Shown here in pieces: positions 54,458-62,467 of a stretch of 64,000 nucleotides of DNA; positions within the stretch are counted from its first letter, which is position 1, and each line of letters begins with the position of its first letter. The translations under genes were made by a program, and so were the position numbers. The stretch is from Janthinobacterium lividum (GTDB lineage Bacteria > Pseudomonadota > Gammaproteobacteria > Burkholderiales > Burkholderiaceae_D): the NCBI RefSeq assembly GCF_034424625.1, contig NZ_CP139976.1, forward strand, positions 2,604,001 to 2,668,000, written 5' to 3'. A model generated the notes under the pieces. That model had not been told where the DNA came from. It worked only from the letters and a program-made list of their open reading frames with translations, and searched no databases.

Positions 54458-55291
54458 ATGCGACACTATTTGCAATTCGGCCGTTTCGGCTTCAACCTGC
54501 AGGGCACGCAAGCGCTGGTGATGGGCATCCTGAACATCACGCCCGACTCGTTTTCCGATGCGGGCCAGTATCAACACCTGGAGTTTGCCATTTCGCGCGC
54601 CGAGCAGATGATACTCGACGGTGTCGACATCATCGACATCGGCGGCGAATCGAGCCGTCCCGGCGCGCCGCCGCTGCCGCTGCAGGATGAGTTGCAGCGC
54701 GTCATGCCGGTGCTGTACGCCTTGCGCGACTGCGGCAAGCCCCTGTCCGTCGACACGTACAAACCGGAAGTGATGCGCGAAGCCATCCTGGCGGGCGCCG
54801 ACATGATCAACGACATCAACGGTTTCCGCGCGGCCGGCGCCATCGACGCCGTGCGGGACAGCGATTGCGCACTGTGCATCATGCACATGCAAAGCGTGCC
54901 GCAAACCATGCAGGACCAGCCTCAATACGAAGACGTGGTGCGCGAAGTCATCGACTTCCTGCGCGAACGCATCGACACGATGACGGCGGCCGGCATCGAC
55001 CGCGAACGCCTGTGCGTCGATCCCGGCTTTGGCTTTGGCAAGACGGTGGAGCAGAACTATACCTTGCTGCGCGCCACGCGCCAGCTGCGCAGCGAACTGG
55101 ACCTGCCCGTGCTGGCCGGCCTGTCGCGCAAGTCGATGATCGGCGCCGTCACGGGACGCCCCGTCGAGCAGCGTCTGGCCGGCAGTGTTGCCGGTGCGCT
55201 TGCTGCGGTAGCACAAGGTGCGGAAATTATCCGTGTGCATGATGTAGCTGAAACCGTCGATGCACTGAAGGTCTGGCGCATGGCGCACTGA
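54458..55291 (+). CDS. folP: Dihydropteroate synthase
   Basis: A 277-residue TIM-barrel enzyme that condenses dihydropterin pyrophosphate with p-aminobenzoate in folate synthesis; the target of sulfonamides. [29 protein letters not shown], the SVDTYKPEV strand, [14 protein letters not shown], the sulfonamide-region [11 protein letters not shown] and RVHDV are intact. It has normal length and is followed by glmM after 40 bp. Confidence 0.96.
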   Translation: MRHYLQFGRFGFNLQGTQALVMGILNITPDSFSDAGQYQHLEFAISRAEQMILDGVDIIDIGGESSRPGAPPLPLQDELQRVMPVLYALRDCGKPLSVDTYKPEVMREAILAGADMINDINGFRAAGAIDAVRDSDCALCIMHMQSVPQTMQDQPQYEDVVREVIDFLRERIDTMTAAGIDRERLCVDPGFGFGKTVEQNYTLLRATRQLRSELDLPVLAGLSRKSMIGAVTGRPVEQRLAGSVAGALAAVAQGAEIIRVHDVAETVDALKVWRMAH

Positions 55292-55331
55292 GCCTGTAAG
55301 ATTCATTATAAACAACAAAAAGAGAAATACT

Positions 55332-56669
55332 ATGACGCGTAAATATTTTGGTACCGATGGCATTCGTGGCCTGGTGGGCACGGCGCCGATTACCCCCGAT
55401 TTCGTCATGCGCCTCGGCTATGCTGCCGGCAAGGTGCTGGCCAAGTCGCAAGGCGGCAAGACCCGTCCGACGGTGCTGATCGGCAAGGACACGCGCATTT
55501 CCGGTTACATGCTGGAAGCGGCGCTGGAGGCGGGCCTGTCGGCCGCCGGCGTGGATGTGATGCTGGCCGGCCCCATGCCGACGCCGGCAATCGCCTATTT
55601 GACGCGGGCCCTGCGCCTGTCGGCCGGTGTCGTCATTTCCGCTTCGCACAATCCGTATCATGACAATGGCATCAAGTTCTTTTCCGGCCAGGGCACCAAG
55701 CTGCCCGACAGCGTAGAACTGGAAATCGAAGCGGCGCTCGACGAACCCATGGCTTGCGTGCCGTCGGACAAGCTGGGCCGCGCCAAGCGCCTCGATGACG
55801 CCCAGGGCCGCTACATCGAATTTTGCAAGGGCACCTTCCCGAACGAGCTGGACTTGCGCGGCCTGAAGATCGTCGTTGATTGCGCGCACGGCGCCGCCTA
55901 CCATATCGCGCCGCACGTCTTCCATGAACTGGGCGCGGAAGTCATCGCCATCGGCAACAAGCCCGACGGCTTCAACATCAATGCGGGCTTCGGCGCCACG
56001 GCAACCAAGGCCATGGCCGAAGCCGTCGTCGAGCATGGCGCGGACCTCGGTATCGCCCTTGATGGCGACGCCGACCGCCTGATCATGTGCGACGCCACCG
56101 GGCGTCTGTATAACGGCGATGAGTTGTTGTACGTCATGGTCAAGGACCGCCTGGCGACAGGCTCCGTGGCCGGTGCCGTCGGCACCTTGATGACGAATAT
56201 GGCGCTGGAAGTGCTGTTCAAGCAGCAGGGCATCGGCTTTGCGCGCGCCAAGGTGGGCGACCGCTACGTGCTGGAAGTCATGAAGGAAAAAGGCTGGATC
56301 CTGGGCGGCGAAGGTTCCGGCCATTTGCTGTGCCTGGACAAGCACACGACGGGCGACGGCATCGTCTCCGCGCTGCAAGTATTGTCCGCGCTCAAGCGCA
56401 GCGGCCAGAGCCTGCAGCAATGCCTGGCCGAGCTGGTGTTGTTCCCGCAAACCCTGATCAACCTGCGCGTGGCGCCCGGTTTCGACTGGCAGAAAAATGC
56501 CGCCATGGTGGCCGAGAAGGAACTGGTCGAGGCCGAGCTGGGCGACACGGGCCGCGTGCTGATCCGCGCTTCGGGCACGGAACCGCTGATCCGCGTAATG
56601 GTGGAAGCGAAAGACAAGGAGAAGGCCGAGTCGATGGCCCGCCGCATCGCCGATAAAGTGACCGCGTGA
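55332..56669 (+). CDS. glmM: Phosphoglucosamine mutase
   Basis: A 445-residue mutase that converts glucosamine-6-phosphate to glucosamine-1-phosphate for peptidoglycan and LPS. The phosphoserine is Ser105 in [15 protein letters not shown]; the metal loop is [13 protein letters not shown]; the sugar loop GGEGSGH and the phosphate loop [12 protein letters not shown] are present. Normal length. It forms the end of the rlmE-ftsH-folP-glmM block, a typical gammaproteobacterial and betaproteobacterial order. Confidence 0.97.
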   Translation: MTRKYFGTDGIRGLVGTAPITPDFVMRLGYAAGKVLAKSQGGKTRPTVLIGKDTRISGYMLEAALEAGLSAAGVDVMLAGPMPTPAIAYLTRALRLSAGVVISASHNPYHDNGIKFFSGQGTKLPDSVELEIEAALDEPMACVPSDKLGRAKRLDDAQGRYIEFCKGTFPNELDLRGLKIVVDCAHGAAYHIAPHVFHELGAEVIAIGNKPDGFNINAGFGATATKAMAEAVVEHGADLGIALDGDADRLIMCDATGRLYNGDELLYVMVKDRLATGSVAGAVGTLMTNMALEVLFKQQGIGFARAKVGDRYVLEVMKEKGWILGGEGSGHLLCLDKHTTGDGIVSALQVLSALKRSGQSLQQCLAELVLFPQTLINLRVAPGFDWQKNAAMVAEKELVEAELGDTGRVLIRASGTEPLIRVMVEAKDKEKAESMARRIADKVTA

Positions 56670-56751
56670 CAGGCAGGAACCGATAGTTATTTCCATCTAA
56701 TTCGTCTATGGCAATTGACGAAATTGGGTAGGGGCGTTATTATCTTGTCTT

Positions 56752-56828
56752 CGGAGTGTGGCGCAGCCCGGTAGCGCACCTGGTTTGGGACCAGGGGGTC
56801 CAAGGTTCGAATCCTTGTACTCCGACCA
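56752..56828 (+). tRNA. tRNA-Pro(TGG)
   Basis: A 77-nt cloverleaf. Acceptor CGGAGTG pairs with TACTCCG (one G-U pair). The anticodon stem CCTGG/CCAGG encloses TTTGGGA with anticodon TGG. The T-arm is CAAGG-TTCGAAT-CCTTG, and the CCA end is encoded. Confidence 0.95.
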
Positions 56829-56838
56829 AAGTCATAAG

Positions 56839-56866
56839 CGGGCTGTCAGAAATGACAGCCCGTTTT
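56839..56866 (+). terminator. Terminator after tRNA-Pro
   Basis: A perfect 10-bp stem CGGGCTGTCA/TGACAGCCCG with a GAAA tetraloop and four T's, 10 bp after the tRNA. Confidence 0.88.
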
Positions 56867-56922
56867 CTATTCCGCGCTGGCATTTCATTGCTGGCGCGCA
56901 TGGATTAAAATACTGCACCTCT

Positions 56923-56997
56923 CCGCCCATCGTTCAACGGATAGGACAACGGTCTTCTAAACCGTGAATGGGGGTTCGATTCCCTCTGGGCGGACCA
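56923..56997 (+). tRNA. tRNA-Arg(TCT)
   Basis: A 75-nt cloverleaf. Acceptor CCGCCCA pairs with TGGGCGG. The anticodon stem ACGGT/ACCGT encloses CTTCTAA with anticodon TCT. The T-loop is TTCGATT, and ACCA is encoded. Confidence 0.93.
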
Positions 56998-57080
56998 GTT
57001 TCATACTGGCCACGATCATGCGGCGGCAAACTGCCGCAACGCAGCTCCTCTTTCCCTCCATTCGGTTTTCGCGCAGCTGC

Positions 57081-57260
57081 TCACGGCTGCGCAAACAGTA
57101 CCACGCTCAGCAAATACAGCAGTGGCGCCGCGCACAGCAGCGCCGAGCATGCCGAAATGATTTTTCTGTTGGCCAGTCGGGCCAGGCGCAGTCGTTCCCG
57201 CACGGGCAGGTGCTGGCGGAGCACCTTGCGTGCGCGTGGCTGAAACGGTTGTTCATGCAT
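57081..57260 (-). CDS. Small membrane protein, hypothetical
   Basis: A 59-residue protein. The first half is basic (QPRARKVLRQHLPVRERLRLAR), and a single hydrophobic helix follows (SACSALLCAAPLLYLLSVVLFA). GGGAG precedes the ATG at 57260. No domain is recognised. It is the only supported reading frame between the tRNA pair and the PEP-CTERM gene. Confidence 0.5.
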   Translation of the reverse strand: MHEQPFQPRARKVLRQHLPVRERLRLARLANRKIISACSALLCAAPLLYLLSVVLFAQP

Positions 57261-57382
57261 GGGGACTCCCTCGTCGGTCGGCAGTGGATGCCGCCAAGCA
57301 TAGCGAGGGGAGTCTAAAAATAGTGTAAACAGTGGGCCTGGCGCCGCAAGTGCGGCGTAAACAGGCCGCGCGTGTGGCGGGC

Positions 57383-57409
57383 GGCAGCGGGCGCTGGTGC
57401 GCCGCTGCC
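57383..57409 (-). terminator. Strong hairpin at the 3' end of the PEP-CTERM gene
   Basis: GGCAGCGGGCGC and GCGCCGCTGCC pair with one bulged base around a TGGT loop, 12 bp past the stop codon of the minus-strand gene. No T-run follows, so termination is uncertain. Confidence 0.4.
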
Positions 57410-57420
57410 GTTCATGCGGC

Positions 57421-57987
57421 TTACTTTCCTTGGCGGCGGCGTGCCAGGAAGCCCAGCAGGCCCAGGCCGGCGAGCAGCATGGCATAGGTTTCAGGTTCCG
57501 GCACGGCGGAAATGAAGGCCCTGTAGTTGCTCAGATCCTTGGGCAGGCCCTCCACCGTGAAGGTGGTGCCGGCAGCCACGGGAGCGGCCCAGTGGAACAC
57601 CAGTTCGCCCTGGCCGAAGTGGATGGCCAGATAGTCATAGGCGGCCGCGCTCGTATAGGAATTGACACCGCCACTCAAGCCTGCCGTGGTGCCGGCAGTG
57701 CAGCCCGAGGTGGCGTTGTCGCAATACGAGACGGCGGCGCCCAGGCTGGTGCCGAACACGCCATTGATATAACCCTGGATGTCCGAGGGACTCTGTGGTA
57801 CCAGGTTATCGTCATAATATTTCACCTGCAGTGCCGGCGATGGTGAATAGGTGACGGTGCTGCCGGCGATGACGAAACCGCTGGCCGGACCCACATCCAC
57901 CCAGGTGGCCGCTTGCGCCGCACTTGCCAGTACAGTCATTGCGGCCAGCATGGATGCCTTGATGGCAATGCTCTTTACGCTTTTCAT
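57421..57987 (-). CDS. PEP-CTERM sorting-domain protein
   Basis: A 188-residue exported protein. It has a signal peptide (residues about 1-27, cut after AQA), a middle of low complexity with a predicted beta-rich fold (GFVIAGSTVTYSPSPALQ, TSYTSAAAYDYLAIHFGQGE), and the C-terminal sorting signal VPEPETYAMLLAGLGLLGFLARRRQGK: the VPEP motif, a hydrophobic helix and an arginine cluster. Such proteins are processed by an exosortase (EpsH type) and attached to the surface or exopolysaccharide. No exosortase gene is in the window. Cys pair in SYCDNATSGC. Confidence 0.92.
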   Translation of the reverse strand: MKSVKSIAIKASMLAAMTVLASAAQAATWVDVGPASGFVIAGSTVTYSPSPALQVKYYDDNLVPQSPSDIQGYINGVFGTSLGAAVSYCDNATSGCTAGTTAGLSGGVNSYTSAAAYDYLAIHFGQGELVFHWAAPVAAGTTFTVEGLPKDLSNYRAFISAVPEPETYAMLLAGLGLLGFLARRRQGK

Positions 57988-58294
57988 GAAAATCCCCTTT
58001 TGCTTGAGACAGTCGCTTCATAGTGTCGGGACGCGTCCCTGCATGCCGGGGAAGTCATCCCATTGCCCGTTTTTAGCTGCTTTTACCTATTTCCTGCGCG
58101 TAGTGAATACGCATATGAAAGCTTACTCTTGATATAAATTAATACAATTTTAATAATTCTATTGGGTGGCTTGACAACATCGTATATGGCTATGTTTGGC
58201 AGTGCCAGCGATAGCCACCATGAGGTTGGGAAATGGCGTGACAAGGGCGCCAGTTTGTGCTGGCGGCGTCTTGCCTTGGGGAAGGGAGGGGGCG
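57988..58294. other. AT-rich intergenic region
   Basis: 307 bp between the PEP-CTERM gene and the GbsR-type regulator, clearly lower in GC than its flanks around 58110-58170. It should hold the PEP-CTERM promoter on the minus strand. A TTGACA at 58171-58176 on the plus strand has no matching -10. No gene is supported. Confidence 0.4.
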
Positions 58295-58867
58295 TCAGTC
58301 GCTGTTGTTGCTGACGCCAAACAGGCGATCCTTGGCGTTGAGCAGTTTTTGCACCTTGGCGCCCATTTTCATCAGCTGCGCCATCGATTCGGGCGACAGG
58401 CGCTGCAAGTCGTCGAACCAGGTGTTGGCCAGGTCGACCAATTCATACATTTCGCGCATGCGCTCCTGCGCATACTGGTCCACGGGTTCCGTGGCCGGCG
58501 CCAGCAGCGATTCGCGCAGCACCGTCAGGGTGGGCGCTACTTCGCGGCGGCGGCGCTCGGCGGCCACCACGCGGAAGATTTGCCACACATCGCCCAGCGA
58601 GGAAAAATACTCGCGCCGGTCACCGGGAATGCGCGACTGGCGTATCAAGCCCCAGCCCTGCAGTTCCTTGAGGCCGATGCTCACGTTCGAGCGTGAAAAA
58701 CTCAGGTGTTCCGCGATTTCATCCGCGTGTAAAGGATGCTCCGCGACAAACAACAAGGCGTACACTTGCCCCACCGTGCGGTTAAAGCCCCAGCGGCTGC
58801 CCATCTCGCCGAAATGGCTGACGAAGGTCAGGATCAGCGGCGTCATTTGGATATGTTGAGTTTTCAT
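58295..58867 (-). CDS. GbsR/MarR-like transcriptional regulator
   Basis: A 190-residue winged-helix regulator of the GbsR type: MTPLILTFVSHFGEMGSRWGFNRTVGQVYALLFVAEHPLHADEIAEHLSFSRSNVSIGLKELQGWGLIRQ covers the DNA-binding half, followed by the acidic wing and a helical C-terminus (DQYAQERMREMYELVDLANTW). The start at 58867 is preferred because it matches the family; an upstream ATG at 58939 would read into the cyd promoter. It is divergent from cydD, with only 118 bp between, so it probably regulates the cyd operon. Confidence 0.87.
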   Translation of the reverse strand: MKTQHIQMTPLILTFVSHFGEMGSRWGFNRTVGQVYALLFVAEHPLHADEIAEHLSFSRSNVSIGLKELQGWGLIRQSRIPGDRREYFSSLGDVWQIFRVVAAERRRREVAPTLTVLRESLLAPATEPVDQYAQERMREMYELVDLANTWFDDLQRLSPESMAQLMKMGAKVQKLLNAKDRLFGVSNNSD

Positions 58868-58906
58868 AATTATCTGAATTTTTTCACGCCACACCCGCAG
58901 GGTCAA

Positions 58907-58964
58907 TTGATATATGTCATGTTTCGCAGTATTATACAAAATATCGAATTTACAGAAAATTCTG
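58907..58964 (+). promoter_or_regulatory. cydD promoter with overlapping operator-like sites
   Basis: TTGATA (58907-58912), a 17-bp spacer and TATTAT (58930-58935) make a good sigma-70 promoter, with an expected start near 58942. The -35 lies inside TTGAT-N4-GTCAT (58907-58920), which resembles an FNR half-site pair but diverges in the right half. An inverted repeat CAGAA/TTCTG (58953-58964) sits in the early transcribed region and is a candidate binding site of the divergent GbsR-like protein. Confidence 0.6.
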
Positions 58965-58985
58965 AAAACTCAAGAAGTATAGAAG

Positions 58986-60674
58986 ATGCCGACCACGCCC
59001 TTGTCCTTGCCCCGCTTTATTCTTCCCCGTGCCGCCAGCCTGGCGCAGGGCGGTGCCGCCTTGCTGTGGCTGCCACAAGCGGCCTTGCTGGCCTGGGCCG
59101 TGCAAGCCATGCAGGGCGGTGCGCCCTGGCGTGCGGCCCTGCTGCCGGCCGCTGGCGTGCTGCTGCTGGGTGTGCTGCGCGCCGGCTGCGAAGCGTGGGG
59201 CGCGCGGCGCATGTATGCGGCGGCGCGCGAGCACCTGTCGACCTTGCGCGCGCAAGTGGCACAGGCGCTGGCGCAGCGTTCGCCGCTGGACCGCCAGCGC
59301 GCCCAGTCGGGCCAGGCGGCCAGCATCATCGCCGAACAGGCCGAAGCCATCGTGCCGTATCTGGTGCGCTACAAGCCGGCGCGCTGGAAAGTCATGCTCG
59401 TGCCGCTCGTGATCCTCGCCGTGGTGACGCCGCTGTCGTGGATCGCCGCCTTGATCCTGCTCATCGCCGCGCCCCTGATTCCCGTCTTCATGGCCCTTGT
59501 CGGCATGGGCGCGCAAGCGGCCAGCCGCGCACAGATGGTGGAAATGGGCAGCATGAACGCCTTTCTGCTGGACCGCCTGCGCGGCCTGGCCACCTTGCGC
59601 GCGCTCGACGCCGTCGACGCCACCGCTGAACGGCTGGACGCCTCGTCGCAATCCGTGCGCCGGCGCACGATGGTGGTGCTGCGCATCGCCTTTTTGTCGT
59701 CCGCCGTGCTGGAACTGTTTTCCGCGCTGGGCGTGGCCATGGTGGCGGCGTTTATCGGTTTCTCCTTGTTGGGCAGCATCAATTTCGGCACCTGGGGCCG
59801 GGAACTGAACCTGGGGCAGGGCTTGTTCATCCTGCTGCTGGCGCCCGCGTTTTTCGAGCCCTTGCGCGAACTGGCCGCCGTCTGGCATGACAAGGCAGCC
59901 GGCGAAGCGGGCCTGGCCGGCTTGCACGACCTGGCGGGCGAGGGCGTGCCCCTGCCTGGCGCGCAGGTACTGCCTGCCGCCGTCTCCGCCGCCGCCATGG
60001 CGGTGGCGGCACCGCCCGCCGTGGAGCTCCGGCAATTGCGCTTTGCCCATCCCGGCGAGGCGCCCGTGTTTGACGGCTTCGACTTGAAGGTGCGTGCCGG
60101 CGAACACGTGGCCCTGCTGGGCGCCAGCGGCGCCGGCAAGACCACCTTGCTATCCTTGCTGGCCGGCTTGCTGCCCGCCAGCGGCGGCGACATCCGCATC
60201 GGCGGCGTGCGCCTGACCGACAGCACGGTCAATACCTTGCGCCAGCGCATGGCCTGGATGGGGCAGCGCCCGCACGTGTTTGCCGCGTCCGTCAGCCAGA
60301 ACGTGACCCTGGGCCGCGTTGGCGCGCATGCCGCGCAGGTGACGCAGGCCCTGCACCTGGCTGACCTGGCCGCCGTGGCGCAGGCGCAGCCGGCCGTCAT
60401 GCTCAGCGATGGCGGCCAGGGCTTGTCCGGTGGCGAAGCCGTGCGCCTGGCCCTGGCCCGCGTGGCCCTGCATCCGCATGCCGACCTGCTGCTGGTCGAT
60501 GAACCGACGGCGCACCTGGACAGCGAAACGGCGGCGCGCGTGACGGATGCCTTGCTGGCACTGGCGAAAGGCAAGACGATGATCGTCGCCACGCACGACC
60601 CCGTGCTGGCTGGCCGGCTGCAGCGCACGGTGCAGGTCGATGCCCGAGTCCTGGTACAGGAGCAGCAGGCATGA
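58986..60674 (+). CDS. cydD: Thiol reductant ABC exporter subunit CydD
   Basis: A 562-residue half-transporter with six TM helices (about 15-310) followed by an ATPase domain with Walker A GASGAGKTT, signature GLSGGEAVRLALAR and Walker B LLLVDEPTAHLD. With CydC it exports glutathione or cysteine and is required to assemble cytochrome bd and c-type cytochromes. First gene after the promoter; its last codons overlap cydC by 4 bp (ATGA). Confidence 0.93.
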   Translation: MPTTPLSLPRFILPRAASLAQGGAALLWLPQAALLAWAVQAMQGGAPWRAALLPAAGVLLLGVLRAGCEAWGARRMYAAAREHLSTLRAQVAQALAQRSPLDRQRAQSGQAASIIAEQAEAIVPYLVRYKPARWKVMLVPLVILAVVTPLSWIAALILLIAAPLIPVFMALVGMGAQAASRAQMVEMGSMNAFLLDRLRGLATLRALDAVDATAERLDASSQSVRRRTMVVLRIAFLSSAVLELFSALGVAMVAAFIGFSLLGSINFGTWGRELNLGQGLFILLLAPAFFEPLRELAAVWHDKAAGEAGLAGLHDLAGEGVPLPGAQVLPAAVSAAAMAVAAPPAVELRQLRFAHPGEAPVFDGFDLKVRAGEHVALLGASGAGKTTLLSLLAGLLPASGGDIRIGGVRLTDSTVNTLRQRMAWMGQRPHVFAASVSQNVTLGRVGAHAAQVTQALHLADLAAVAQAQPAVMLSDGGQGLSGGEAVRLALARVALHPHADLLLVDEPTAHLDSETAARVTDALLALAKGKTMIVATHDPVLAGRLQRTVQVDARVLVQEQQA

Positions 60675-62353
60675 AAAATTCACTGATACGCAACCCCGTC
60701 CTGCGCCAGTTGCTGCTGGCCCAACCCGGCAAGTTGATCGGCGGCGCCTTGCTGGCGGCCCTGACGGCGGTGGCCGGCATGGCCTTGCTGGGCTTGTCCG
60801 GCTGGTTTATTACCGCCACCTCGATCGCCGGCCTGCATGCGTCCACCGCGATCCTGTTCGACGTGTTCGGCCCGTCCGCCGGCATCCGCCTGCTGGCCAT
60901 CGGCCGCACGGGTTCGCGCTATGCGGAGCGCCTCGTCACGCACGACGCCACGTTCGCCGCGCTGGCCAGCATCCGCGTGCGGCTGTTCCGTGGCTGGTCG
61001 CGCCCGGAAGCGGCCAGCCGCCTGCTGCGCCAGCCCGCCAAGCTGCTGTTCCGCCTGACGGCCGATATCGATGCGCTCGAATCGCTGTACTTGCGCCTGC
61101 TGGTGCCTGCCTTCACGGCCTTGTGCGCGGCCTTGCTGGCCGGCGTGGCGCTGGGCGTGATGCAGTGGCAGCTGGGCCTGGGTCTGGCCGCATGGCTGCT
61201 GGCCGCCGGCGGCGGCATCAGCTGGATCGTCGCGCAGCGCGCCCGCCGTCCCGCCATCGTGCGTTCGCGCGCCATCGAAAAGTTGCGTTCGGGCACCATC
61301 GACCTCGTGGCGGGCCAGACGGACCTGGTGATGGCGGGACGCATCGACGCCCAGTGCGCCGCGCTGGCGCAGATCGACCGCTCGCTGGCGCAAGCCGATT
61401 TTGCCCTGCTGCGCCTGGAGACGGCGGCCGGCGCCGCGTATGGCGTGGCGGGCAGCGCGACCCTGGCCGGCGTGCTGCTGGCCGTGGCCGCGCTGCAGGA
61501 GCAGCAGGCGCTGAGCGTGCCGGCCGCGGCCCTGGCCCTGCTGATCGCCCTGACGGCCGTGGAACCGTTTGCGGGACTGCGCCGCGGCGCGCTGGAAGCG
61601 GGCCGCATGCTGCTGGCCATGCGCCGTCTGGCGCCGCGCCTGGCTGGACAGGACGTAGCGGTGCCGCCCGTGGACGCCGCGCCGGGCTTGCGCCTGGAAC
61701 GCGTCAGCGCCGCCCATGCGGGCAGCCATGTGGCCATCTTGCATGACGTATCGCTGCATATCGCCGCCGGCGAGCGCGTGGCCTTGATCGGTCCCAGCGG
61801 TGCGGGCAAGTCCACCTTGCTGGCCCTGGCCGCGCGCGAGCTGGCGCCGCTGTCGGGCACGGTAGCCGCGCCGCGCGCCTGCCTGTTCACGCAGAAGACG
61901 GAATTGTTCCAGGACAGCTTGCGCGACAACCTGCGCCTGGCCGACCCCACCGCCAGCGATGCGCAGCTGTGGGCGGCGCTGCAGGCAGCCGGCCTGGACG
62001 GCGAAGTGCGGGCCTTCGCGGACGGCTTGGGCACCATGTTGGGCGAGGGCGGTTTGGGATTGTCGGGCGGCCAGGCGCGGCGCCTGGCGCTGGCGCGGCT
62101 GTTCCTGCACGAGTCGACCTTGTGGCTGCTCGACGAAGCGACGGAAGCGCTGAATGCGCAGACGGCAAGCGACGTCCTGCAGCGCCTGGGCGCGCGCTGC
62201 GAAGGGCGCAGCTTGCTGATCGCAACCCACTTGCGGCGCGAAGCGGCGCTGGCGGACCGGCTGCTGCGCATCCGCGACGGCCGCATCGTCGAAGAGCTGC
62301 GACGCGGCACGGATGGCTTCGAAGCGGCCCTGGCGGGCTTGCGGGGGGATTAA
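60671..62353 (+). CDS. cydC: Thiol reductant ABC exporter subunit CydC
   Basis: A 560-residue half-transporter, the partner of CydD. Six TM helices (residues about 20-300) are followed by the ATPase domain with Walker A GPSGAGKST, signature GLSGGQARRLALAR and Walker B LWLLDEATEALN; the glutamate after the Walker-B aspartate is present. It overlaps cydD and ends 114 bp before cydA, so cydDC and cydA likely form one transcript. Confidence 0.93.
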   Translation: MKNSLIRNPVLRQLLLAQPGKLIGGALLAALTAVAGMALLGLSGWFITATSIAGLHASTAILFDVFGPSAGIRLLAIGRTGSRYAERLVTHDATFAALASIRVRLFRGWSRPEAASRLLRQPAKLLFRLTADIDALESLYLRLLVPAFTALCAALLAGVALGVMQWQLGLGLAAWLLAAGGGISWIVAQRARRPAIVRSRAIEKLRSGTIDLVAGQTDLVMAGRIDAQCAALAQIDRSLAQADFALLRLETAAGAAYGVAGSATLAGVLLAVAALQEQQALSVPAAALALLIALTAVEPFAGLRRGALEAGRMLLAMRRLAPRLAGQDVAVPPVDAAPGLRLERVSAAHAGSHVAILHDVSLHIAAGERVALIGPSGAGKSTLLALAARELAPLSGTVAAPRACLFTQKTELFQDSLRDNLRLADPTASDAQLWAALQAAGLDGEVRAFADGLGTMLGEGGLGLSGGQARRLALARLFLHESTLWLLDEATEALNAQTASDVLQRLGARCEGRSLLIATHLRREAALADRLLRIRDGRIVEELRRGTDGFEAALAGLRGD

Positions 62354-62467
62354 CAAGAACGGAGACAGGCGGTACTGCAGGCCAGCTTGAGGGCAGCGGA
62401 ACCAATCGAATCGCATCAGATAGATACCAAGTTTACAATTACAGTAGGGAAACACCAAGGAAATCAT

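Noticed and set aside
56752..56997. tRNA genes as attachment site of an integrated element
   Set aside because: No integrase, no repeat of the tRNA 3' end and no change in composition on either side were seen.
58171..58193. TTGACA on the plus strand as a promoter
   Set aside because: No -10 at 16-18 bp and no plus-strand gene follows; the neighbouring regulator is on the minus strand.
58907..58920. FNR box in front of cydD
   Set aside because: Not called separately: only the left half matches TTGAT, the right half diverges, and the position over the -35 is not that of an activator site. Kept as a remark in the promoter entry.
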